A stretch of 8,878 nt of DNA from CANLDA01 sp964021645 (lineage in GTDB: Bacteria; Pseudomonadota; Alphaproteobacteria; Rhodobacterales; Rhodobacteraceae): NCBI GenBank assembly GCA_964021645.1, contig CAXIAD010000097.1:1-8878 (forward strand), given 5' to 3'. The notes beneath the pieces are model-generated. The model ran no database searches. It was not told the origin of the DNA and was given only the letters and a program-made list of their open reading frames with translations. Position 1 is the stretch's first letter. Every line of letters begins with the position of its first letter. The translations under genes were made by a program, and so were the position numbers. This document shows positions 1 through 4,848 of the stretch, in pieces.

Positions 1-415
1 CAGACGCAGCTAAGGTCTGGATTCCGCCATCCCTGTAGCGAGATCATGTCCGCTTCGGGCTGGACGCGTGCATTGCAACGAGCCTCGAGGGCGGCAGAAA
101 GCCCGCTGAGCAGACCTTACAAACGCTCGGCATAATGCAGTGTGCGCTTATTCATGCAATGAAGTTATGCATAGAAGATGATCTACTACCGGGGGACACA
201 CCCATTGTAACCCATTGATATGTTTATGATGAAATTATAAATTGTAAGGGGCAAAATTTGTTGTTTTATAACAGGAAATCTACATTTGTAACACCCCGGC
301 CTTGGGTGCCAACCTTGATTTAGTTCAAGGTTCCGTAGATTACAAATACATTGAAAGTGTTGTTTACCCAATGGTTGGGCGAATGGATTATTCCGTCCAA
401 ATCTTGGAAAAGAAA
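1..415. other. AT-rich stretch without a recognisable gene
   Basis: I find no convincing coding region here. Reading frames are short, none starts behind a good ribosome binding site, and no translation resembles a known family. The first 120 bases are more GC-rich than the rest and carry a 9-bp inverted repeat, TAAGGTCTG at 11-19 and CAGACCTTA at 111-119. An 8-bp perfect hairpin lies at 311-332 (AACCTTGA, loop TTTAGT, TCAAGGTT) and a small one at 367-379 (CCCAA, TGG, TTGGG). Both lie 3' of the small gene on the minus strand, but neither has a T-run, so I do not call a terminator. The stretch could be the decayed edge of a neighbouring gene or a laterally acquired segment. Confidence 0.5.
311..332. 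repeat. Perfect 8-bp hairpin downstream of the small exported-protein gene
   Basis: AACCTTGA (311-318) and TCAAGGTT (325-332) are perfect complements around a six-base loop. The hairpin lies about 84 bp past the stop codon of the minus-strand gene at 416-925. Without a T-tract it could stabilise an RNA 3' end or be incidental. Confidence 0.4.
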
Positions 416-925
416 CTACCTGCAAGAGTTCTTTTCTTGAATGGCTTTAGACTGAGATGTGCCTGAAAGATTTGCGTAAAAGAATATTGCAAGCGAACAA
501 ATGGCGTCCCGAGGATTTGCAGAATATTGATCCATCACAAAGAATTGGAACAGTACTTCCCTTCCAATTGAGAGCTTAGCGTCGATCCTTATGAATGGAT
601 TTACTTTGTCATGCTCCGATCTGATATTGTATACATCTTGAACGAGTTCCGGCATTATTTCAATTTCGTCTTCATAAGCTAAAAATGTCACTATTACATC
701 GGCTTCGTGTATCCCAAACCATCCATCAGAGATCATATTTTTGTTTTTGTCGTGCTCAAAAACCAAGCTTCTAAATCCATCTACCGGATTTAGGTATGCT
801 ATCTTAAGAGGCTGTCCAATCTTGTCATAAAAGGAAGGAAAAGCGTCATCATCGGCGTGGATCGGGCTCGCAATAAATGCAATGCACAGTATACGCAGCA
901 TCAAACTAAAATATTGAAATGGCAC
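416..925 (-). CDS. Small exported protein of unknown function
   Basis: This encodes a 169-residue protein that I do not recognise. The start is GTG at 925: AGGAG lies 8 bases upstream of it, whereas the in-frame ATG nine codons in has no comparable site. Residues 1-24 look like a Sec signal peptide, with a hydrophobic core around LMLRILCIAFIASP and a likely cut after PIHA, just before an acidic DDD. The mature part is mixed alpha/beta in character and rich in acidic and aromatic residues; the motif DGWFGIHEADVIVTF lies near residues 67-81. Two cysteines remain in the mature protein, one near residue 133 and one near the C-terminus. There is no lipobox and no clear second membrane helix, although residues 131-141 are hydrophobic. 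The gene is visibly more AT-rich than the housekeeping genes to its right, which suggests lateral acquisition. No partner gene is close. That it is a real gene is fairly sure; its function is unknown. Confidence 0.7.
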   Translation of the reverse strand: MPFQYFSLMLRILCIAFIASPIHADDDAFPSFYDKIGQPLKIAYLNPVDGFRSLVFEHDKNKNMISDGWFGIHEADVIVTFLAYEDEIEIMPELVQDVYNIRSEHDKVNPFIRIDAKLSIGREVLFQFFVMDQYSANPRDAICSLAIFFYANLSGTSQSKAIQEKNSCR

Positions 926-933
926 AATAGTTA

Positions 934-938
934 CTCCT
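934..938 (-). promoter_or_regulatory. Ribosome binding site (AGGAG) fixing a GTG start
   Basis: Read on the minus strand, AGGAG is followed by eight bases and then GTG at 925. It overlaps an 11-bp palindrome, CTAAT-T-ATTAG (937-947), so the site could be partly occluded by a small RNA or DNA structure; that last point is speculation. Confidence 0.65.
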
Positions 939-1086
939 AATTATTAGTGCTGTATGTTGCGAATAATAAATTGTTCTCGCTGGGGTGGTATAGAGGGATT
1001 TTCTTATGACCCGCAGTCGGCCAATGTCAGTGATTGCATGCATTCGATGGGGTCTCTTGAATGACAAAAAGTAGATGCCAAACGCC

Positions 1087-1123
1087 AAAAAAGCCACCAA
1101 GCAATTGAGCTTAGTGGCTTTTT
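1087..1123 (-). terminator. Rho-independent terminator of tRNA-Asn, probably bidirectional
   Basis: Immediately after the tRNA 3' end on the minus strand there is a 10-bp stem (1093-1102 paired with 1109-1118, one G-U pair) with a six-base loop, followed by six Ts. The plus strand also reads into five Ts at 1119-1123, so the structure can stop transcription from both sides. It separates the tRNA from the AT-rich flank. Confidence 0.88.
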
Positions 1124-1124
1124 A

Positions 1125-1199
1125 TGGCTCCGGCGGTAGGGATCGAACCTACGACCAATTGATTAACAGTCAACTGCTCTACCGCTGAGCTACGCCGGA
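1125..1199 (-). tRNA. tRNA-Asn (anticodon GTT)
   Basis: The minus strand folds into a complete 75-nt cloverleaf. The 7-bp acceptor stem is TCCGGCG with CGCCGGA, the discriminator is G, and CCA is encoded. The D arm begins AGCTCAGCGGTAGAGC, the anticodon loop is CTGTTAA (GTT, reads Asn codons AAC and AAU), and the T arm contains GGTTCGATCC. A promoter directly upstream and a terminator directly downstream indicate a single-gene transcription unit. tRNA genes are common integration sites for islands, and the DNA beyond its 3' end is gene-poor and AT-rich. Confidence 0.97.
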
Positions 1200-1209
1200 A
1201 TATGTGGGG

Positions 1210-1238
1210 TGTATAGCGATGGAATTTTGTGGCGACAA
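1210..1238 (-). promoter_or_regulatory. Sigma-70-type promoter of tRNA-Asn
   Basis: On the minus strand, TTGTCG (1233-1238) and TATACA (1210-1215) are separated by exactly 17 bases. The -10 element lies 10 bases before the mature 5' end of the tRNA, so transcription would begin within a few bases of the gene. Spacing and placement are typical for a stable RNA. Confidence 0.65.
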
Positions 1239-1276
1239 GGGGGGAATTTACATTTTTTCGATTTTTAGGGCAACAT

Positions 1277-2191
1277 TCAGCGAATATGAAAAATTGCTTC
1301 GGACTCAAGGGCTTGGGATGGCGAAACAATGCCGCGTCCGGTCAAATCCACCAAATGTGCAAAGACATTGCGCGTGGCTGCTCCCATCAAAGCCGTGGGC
1401 ACGTCGGTATAGATTTGGCAAGCAATCGCATAGGCGGTGCCGGGCTGGATGCGTAGGGTGTCGAGGATTTCATGCTCGCGTTGTTTCCGGTGGGCGATCA
1501 ACCAATCAAGGCGCGCATTGGCCTGTGTGACCGGTGCGCCGTGGCCGGGGTAAAAGCAAGACCACTGGCGTTTTGCCAGGAGGTCGCAAGAGGCCATGAA
1601 ATCGGTCAAATCCCCATCCGGTGGCGAGACAAGCGAGCTGGCCCAGCCCATAACGTGGTCGCCGGTAAAACACGTATCCCCCCAAGCGAAACACAGATGA
1701 TTGCCGATATGGCCCGGTGTATGCAGCGCCTGCAATATCCAATCCGGGGAGGTGATTTCCTCTCCATGATGCAGGTAGTGGGTTGCGGTGAAGGCGTGGT
1801 CTATCCCTTCGCCACCGCCTGCAAGTCCTTGTTCTGCAAGGCGTGTCATGATGGGGCTGCGACCTGCTGTGGCGGGACCAAAGGCATAGATGGGCGCGCC
1901 AGTTTGCTGCGCAAGGGGGGCTGCCAGCGGAGAGTGATCCAAATGCGCGTGGGTCACGATGATATGGCTGATGGTTTGGCCCGGTGTAAGTGCTGCCAAA
2001 ATGGCGGCAAGGTGATCTGTGTCTTGGGGGCCGGGATCAATCACAGCGATATGGGTGTCGCCCAACAGATAGGTGTTGGTGCCGCGAAACGTCATCGGCG
2101 AAGGGTTGGGCGCAAGGATACGGCGCAGGCCCGGCGCGACGGTTTCTGCCAGTCCGGGCGTTGGATTGAATTCACGGGTTTCGCTATTCAT
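1277..2191 (-). CDS. MBL-fold metallo-hydrolase with C-terminal winged helix (LACTB2-like)
   Basis: This is a 304-residue cytoplasmic protein of the metallo-beta-lactamase superfamily. The di-metal signature is complete: HAHLDH at 81-86 (H81, H83, D85, H86), TPGH with H161, TGDH with D178, and PGHG with H217. From about residue 235 to 290 follows the small helical and winged-helix domain seen in LACTB2-like members (RKQREHEIL, then NVFAHLVDL near 275-283). Family members hydrolyse thioesters, phosphodiesters or RNA; the substrate here cannot be read from the sequence. I chose the ATG at 2191 because AAGGA lies 7 bases upstream; longer starts at 2212, 2233 and 2251 lack a good site and would run into the divergent kinase gene. 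No signal peptide is seen. It probably forms a single-gene unit, since tRNA-Asn beyond it has its own promoter. Confidence 0.88.
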   Translation of the reverse strand: MNSETREFNPTPGLAETVAPGLRRILAPNPSPMTFRGTNTYLLGDTHIAVIDPGPQDTDHLAAILAALTPGQTISHIIVTHAHLDHSPLAAPLAQQTGAPIYAFGPATAGRSPIMTRLAEQGLAGGGEGIDHAFTATHYLHHGEEITSPDWILQALHTPGHIGNHLCFAWGDTCFTGDHVMGWASSLVSPPDGDLTDFMASCDLLAKRQWSCFYPGHGAPVTQANARLDWLIAHRKQREHEILDTLRIQPGTAYAIACQIYTDVPTALMGAATRNVFAHLVDLTGRGIVSPSQALESEAIFHIR

Positions 2192-2198
2192 TGGGCTT

Positions 2199-2203
2199 TC
2201 CTT
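2199..2203 (-). promoter_or_regulatory. Ribosome binding site (AAGGA) of the MBL-fold gene
   Basis: On the minus strand GGAAGGA ends 7 bases before the ATG at 2191. It is the only good Shine-Dalgarno sequence near the possible starts and so decides the start choice. Confidence 0.7.
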
Positions 2204-2231
2204 CCAGAGCATGACAGGCCATGGTCTAGCC

Positions 2232-3545
2232 ATGTTTTTCCAATGGCTCAAACGCTATATGCCTCGCGGGCTATACGGTCGCGCAGCGTTAATTCTAATT
2301 CTGCCAGTTGTTACCCTGCAATTGGTGGTGTCGGTCGTGTTTATTCAACGCCATTTTGAGGGTGTGACCAAACAGATGACGCGAACCGTCTCGCGTGAAT
2401 TGGTGTTGATTCTAAAAGAGGTGGATACCGCGCGCACGCCGTCGATTGTGGATAATCGTGTGGCGGCGCTGGCGACCTCGTTGGAATTGGAATTGGCCCT
2501 GACGCAAGATGTGGCACCATCTGCCTATCGGCGGTGGTATGATTTCACCGGCATCGTTGTGATCGCCGAGATGATTGAGCTGGTGCCGGAAATCGAAGTT
2601 GTGCGGCTGCCAGATGATGTTCAGGTGGATGTTTGGGTCAGAACCACCAAGGGATTGGTGCATATCAGGTTTGATCGCAGCCGGGTGTCGGCGACGAACC
2701 CGCATCAATTGCTGGTGAATATGCTGGTATTTGGTGGAATCATGACAATCGTCGCTTTTATCTATCTGCGCAATCAACTGCGGCCAATTACGCGGCTGGC
2801 AAAAGCAGCCGAGGCATTTGGGCGCGGGCGCCACGAGCCGTATTTGCCATCGGGGGCATTGGAGGTGCGCGCCGCTGGGAGTGCGTTTCTGGATATGCGT
2901 GCACGCATTGAACGTCAGATTGAGCAGCGCACCATGATGCTGTCCGGGGTGAGCCATGACCTGCGCACGCCTCTTACGCGGCTCAAGCTTGGTTTATCAT
3001 TGTTGGATCACGAAGAAAGTGAGCCTTTACAAAGAGATGTGGAGGATATGCAACGTCTGTTAGATGAATTCCTAAGCTTTGCGCGGGGGGCCTCTGAGGG
3101 CGAGGCAGAGGAGGTTGATCCCGTGCAATTGGTGAATGGCGTGGTGGATAATTGCATCCGTTCGGGCATGCAGGTGACGCTGGGCGAGGTTACGGGCAGT
3201 GGCACGGTGATGTTGCGGCGGGTTGCCATGCAGCGTGCACTTGAGAACCTGCTGAACAACGCGGTGCGCTATGGTGAGAATGCGCGGGTTGCGGTGCGTT
3301 TGACGGATAAATCCCTGCGGATACGGGTGGAAGATGACGGGCCGGGCATTCCGCGTGATCAGCGGGAGGCGGCGATGAAGCCCTTTGTGCGGCTCGACCC
3401 GTCGCGGAATCAGGATAAGGGCAGCGGTGTTGGGCTGGGACTGGCGATTTCTGCCGATGTAGCGCGGGCTCATGGCGGGGTTTTACGCCTGAATGAAAGC
3501 AGTGATCTGGGCGGATTATGCGCAGATATTGTGATTGCGAGATAA
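2232..3545 (+). CDS. EnvZ-like sensor histidine kinase
   Basis: This is a 437-residue inner-membrane two-component sensor. The order is: cytoplasmic N-tail; first membrane helix about 17-38; periplasmic domain about 39-158; second helix about 160-179; HAMP about 180-232; dimerisation and phosphoacceptor helix SHDLRTPLTRL with H242; N-box LENLLNNAVRYG at 337-348; G1 box DDGPGIP at 368-374; F-region KPFVRLD at 383-389; and G2 box GSGVGLGLAI at 397-406. All catalytic elements are intact. The architecture matches EnvZ-type kinases, which phosphorylate OmpR-family regulators, but no response regulator lies next to it, so the symbol envZ is not assigned. The signal sensed is unknown. The start at 2232 fits the family-like N-terminus MFFQWLKRYMPRG; an ATG at 2211 is possible, and neither has a clear ribosome binding site. 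The divergent MBL gene starts 40 bp away, so the two promoters must overlap each other or the coding ends. Confidence 0.92.
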   Translation: MFFQWLKRYMPRGLYGRAALILILPVVTLQLVVSVVFIQRHFEGVTKQMTRTVSRELVLILKEVDTARTPSIVDNRVAALATSLELELALTQDVAPSAYRRWYDFTGIVVIAEMIELVPEIEVVRLPDDVQVDVWVRTTKGLVHIRFDRSRVSATNPHQLLVNMLVFGGIMTIVAFIYLRNQLRPITRLAKAAEAFGRGRHEPYLPSGALEVRAAGSAFLDMRARIERQIEQRTMMLSGVSHDLRTPLTRLKLGLSLLDHEESEPLQRDVEDMQRLLDEFLSFARGASEGEAEEVDPVQLVNGVVDNCIRSGMQVTLGEVTGSGTVMLRRVAMQRALENLLNNAVRYGENARVAVRLTDKSLRIRVEDDGPGIPRDQREAAMKPFVRLDPSRNQDKGSGVGLGLAISADVARAHGGVLRLNESSDLGGLCADIVIAR

Positions 3546-3631
3546 TTATATATCAATATATACAACTTGTTATACGAAATACTTAATCTATTGCACAAAA
3601 TTAACCAATTGAAACGTGCCCTTGCGCGCCG

Positions 3632-3668
3632 AAAACGCATTGACTTGAATGTCGGGATCGCGTTTTTT
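3632..3668 (+). terminator. Candidate terminator between the kinase gene and the riboswitch
   Basis: AAAACGC (3632-3638) can pair with GCGTTTT (3660-3666). An inner stem TTGAC/GTCGG includes G-U pairs, and the structure ends in a run of six Ts (3663-3668). It lies about 90 bp after the kinase stop codon and just before the riboswitch. The stem has an internal loop, so it is only moderately convincing. The TTGACT at 3640 could alternatively be a -35 element for the riboswitch transcript, but no good -10 follows. Confidence 0.35.
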
Positions 3669-3672
3669 GAGG

Positions 3673-3844
3673 GTGATGGTAATCGGATCATGGGATCTGA
3701 TTTGGGAATGTGGTGCGGCGAAAGCCAAATCCACGACTGCCCCCGCAACTGTAAGTGGCGAGCTGCCTTGAAAGACTCCACTGGGTGCAAACCTGGGAAG
3801 GATCAAGGAAGCGCCGAGCCGCAAGTCAGGAAACCTGCCATCAC
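3673..3844 (+). ncRNA. Cobalamin (B12) riboswitch
   Basis: This is the adenosylcobalamin-family aptamer. The closing P1 stem is perfect: GTGATGG (3673-3679) pairs with CCATCAC (3838-3844). Next comes an 8-bp hairpin, ATCGGATC/GATCTGAT, then the conserved core GGGAATGTGGTGCGG, GGCGAAAGCC, CCACGACTGCCCCCGCAAC, and TGTAAG, a CACTGGG arm, and the B12 box GTCAGGAAACCTGCC (3825-3839). In this class ligand binding normally lowers expression of the downstream gene by terminator formation or by hiding the ribosome binding site. I see no clear intrinsic terminator between 3845 and 3955. A short pairing of CGCC (3935-3938) with GGCG (3950-3953) would partly cover the GGAGG of the DUF1636 gene, so translational control seems more likely. 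That mechanism is inferred. Confidence 0.95.
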
Positions 3845-3945
3845 AACAACTGAAACCGGGCGGGGTGTCCTGGAGGGAGCTTTTGATGATAAGTATATGT
3901 TTATGCTTGGAAATTGCTGATCTTCTATACGCTGCGCCGTGTCGC

Positions 3946-3950
3946 GGAGG
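3946..3950 (+). promoter_or_regulatory. Ribosome binding site (GGAGG) of the DUF1636 gene
   Basis: GGAGG lies 5 bases before ATG 3956 and 8 bases before ATG 3959; either could serve. It sits about 100 bases beyond the riboswitch aptamer and is the likely target of its control. A second GGAGG at 3872-3876 precedes a different, out-of-frame ATG at 3886. Confidence 0.65.
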
Positions 3951-3955
3951 GCGAT

Positions 3956-4345
3956 ATGATGACAACAAAAACCAACCCACACCAGATATCCATGTGCACG
4001 ATGTGCCGCCACAAAGGGGTGGCTTGTCAGGCTGGATATGAGCTGATTGCGCGGCTGAATAAGGCGATGATGACGGCAGGTGATAGCCTTACGGAAGATT
4101 TCGAAATCTCTGGCACGGCGACGCTGACGGGCTGTGATCGACCCTGTTTGGTCGCCTATCATAGCAGCCTTGAGGGGAGCTATTTGTTCGGGGATATTGA
4201 TCCTGACGTGATCGTGGATGATCTGGTATCATATGCGAAATATGCATGTGATAATAACGGCATACAGACCAAAGATGATGTGAATTTGCAGCAAATTCCC
4301 GCAGCTATGATTGCCACAAAACCCATGACAATGGCGCTGAACTAG
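3956..4345 (+). CDS. DUF1636 family putative metal-binding protein under B12 riboswitch
   Basis: This is a 129-residue cytoplasmic protein of the DUF1636 type. Visible features are C14-x2-C17 followed by C24, a second cluster GCDRPC with C60 and C64, and C98 in YAKYACDNNG; the overall layout resembles small thioredoxin-fold ferredoxins. The family has been described as putatively metal-binding, and such genes are often found with cobalamin or cobalt genes; the exact biochemical role is not established to my knowledge. The cobalamin riboswitch directly upstream gives independent support for a B12 or cobalt role. The start is ATG 3956, or ATG 3959 one codon later, behind GGAGG; the frame can be opened back to a TTG at 3914, but that has no ribosome binding site. 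No other B12 gene is adjacent, and a terminator follows, so this is a single-gene unit. Metal or iron-sulfur binding is inferred from the cysteines only. Confidence 0.85.
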   Translation: MMTTKTNPHQISMCTMCRHKGVACQAGYELIARLNKAMMTAGDSLTEDFEISGTATLTGCDRPCLVAYHSSLEGSYLFGDIDPDVIVDDLVSYAKYACDNNGIQTKDDVNLQQIPAAMIATKPMTMALN

Positions 4346-4368
4346 GCCGATAATCACAAATCGAAGTG

Positions 4369-4396
4369 TGGCGCGGCGGTTAAGCTGCGCCATTTT
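4369..4396 (+). terminator. Rho-independent terminator after the DUF1636 gene
   Basis: TGGCGCGGC (4369-4377) pairs with GCTGCGCCA (4384-4392) over 9 bp with one G-U pair and a six-base loop, followed by TTTT. It begins 24 bases past the stop codon and closes the riboswitch-controlled unit. Confidence 0.75.
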
Positions 4397-4447
4397 CACA
4401 TTGTTACCAAATGAGGTTGGATAAATTATCTTTTATAATCAGATAAT

Positions 4448-4524
4448 TGGTAGGCCCGGTAGGACTCGAACCTACGACCAAAGCGTTATGAGCGCTCTGC
4501 TCTAACCAACTGAGCTACAGGCCC
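4448..4524 (-). tRNA. tRNA with anticodon CAT, probably tRNA-Ile2 (lysidine type)
   Basis: The minus strand gives a full 77-nt cloverleaf. The acceptor stem is GGGCCTG with CGGGCCT (a G-U at 1-72 and a U-G at 6-67), the discriminator is A, and CCA is encoded. The D arm is AGCTCAGTTGGTTAGAGC, the anticodon loop is CTCATAA, and the T arm contains GGTTCGAGTCC. The acceptor stem closes at its first pair, so it is not the initiator. The stem and variable region around CGCTTTGGTCG resemble isoleucine tRNAs whose CAT is converted to lysidine-AU by TilS, rather than elongator methionine tRNA. Identity between Ile2 and elongator Met is therefore likely but not proven. Directly 3' is an AT-only inverted repeat (ATTATCT/AGATAAT, 4425-4447) with no T-run. 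The gene is divergent from purM. Confidence 0.93.
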
Positions 4525-4848
4525 TACCTTGGGTGCAGTTGCTAGCATAATGGCAGGCCACGTCAAGCCGGATTAACACGTCGGCATCGGGCAAAAGTTT
4601 TGTACAAAACGTACAAAACACCCCCCGGTTTTGTACAAAACCAATTGTGGATCAGAAACATCCTTAACCATGTGGTCAAAATTGCACAAATTCCCTGTAT
4701 AAACCCAGATTGAGAGGGGCTGGGCCTGTGCAAACCGTTGCTTTGGATGATTGGATGGGTTAGGGCAGCGCAACATCCAAACTGGCATTTTTCGCGGCAC
4801 TCGGTGCTATGCGATTCCCACCATGATTTCCCAAGACGGAGAGCCCCT
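4525..4848. other. Intergenic region between the CAT tRNA and purM
   Basis: This 324-bp spacer holds no supported gene. It contains the palindrome array at 4597-4642, a possible -10 element TATAAA at 4698-4703 for purM (the -35 is poor), an 8-bp inverted repeat TTTGGATG (4742-4749) with CATCCAAA (4774-4781), and a small hairpin GCAC-TCG-GTGC (4797-4807). If transcription starts near 4710, purM has a leader of about 140 nt. The purM frame stays open back to 4738, but the family start at 4849 has the ribosome binding site. Confidence 0.6.
4597..4642. promoter_or_regulatory. Array of GTTTTGTACAAAAC palindromes, candidate operator
   Basis: GTTTTGTACAAAAC is a perfect 14-bp palindrome. It occurs at 4597-4610 and again at 4628-4641, where one more G-C pair extends it to 16 bp (4627-4642). 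A half-site, GTACAAAAC, is placed head-to-tail at 4611-4619, right after the first palindrome. The two palindrome centres are 31 bp apart, about three helical turns, so bound dimers would face the same side of the helix. This is typical of an operator for a dimeric helix-turn-helix repressor or activator. The array lies between a tRNA gene and purMN and could control either. I do not recognise the motif as belonging to a named regulator. Confidence 0.7.

Noticed and set aside
186..425. 79-codon minus-strand frame
   Set aside because: No ribosome binding site, no family resemblance, and it crosses hairpin-rich intergenic DNA and the end of the exported-protein gene.
2073..2231. Longer start for the histidine kinase at 2073
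   Set aside because: The extension is antisense to the 5' end of the MBL gene and its translation is not kinase-like; the family-like N-terminus begins at 2232.
2192..2251. Longer MBL-fold protein starting at 2212, 2233 or 2251
   Set aside because: These starts lack a ribosome binding site, while 2191 has AAGGA at 7 bases; the longest would overlap the divergent kinase start.
2412..3473. Long minus-strand frames inside the kinase gene
   Set aside because: They are shadows of a GC-rich coding gene with intact motifs on the plus strand.
3567..3980. Frames of over 100 codons on both strands across the riboswitch
   Set aside because: They span conserved riboswitch elements, which explain the sequence; the translations are unlike proteins.
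4425..4447. ATTATCT/AGATAAT hairpin as terminator of the CAT tRNA
   Set aside because: The stem is almost all A-T and touches the CCA end, with no proper T-run on the minus strand.
4525..4590. Promoter for the CAT tRNA built on TTGACG and TATGCT on the minus strand
   Set aside because: The two elements are only 11 bases apart, too short for a sigma-70 promoter.
4643..4655. DnaA box at TTGTGGATCA
   Set aside because: It deviates from the TGTGGATAA consensus, stands alone, and has no origin features nearby.
4738..4848. N-terminal extension of PurM from an upstream in-frame start
   Set aside because: The frame is open, but the extra residues do not look like PurM, and GGAG lies 7 bases before ATG 4849, which fits the family start.
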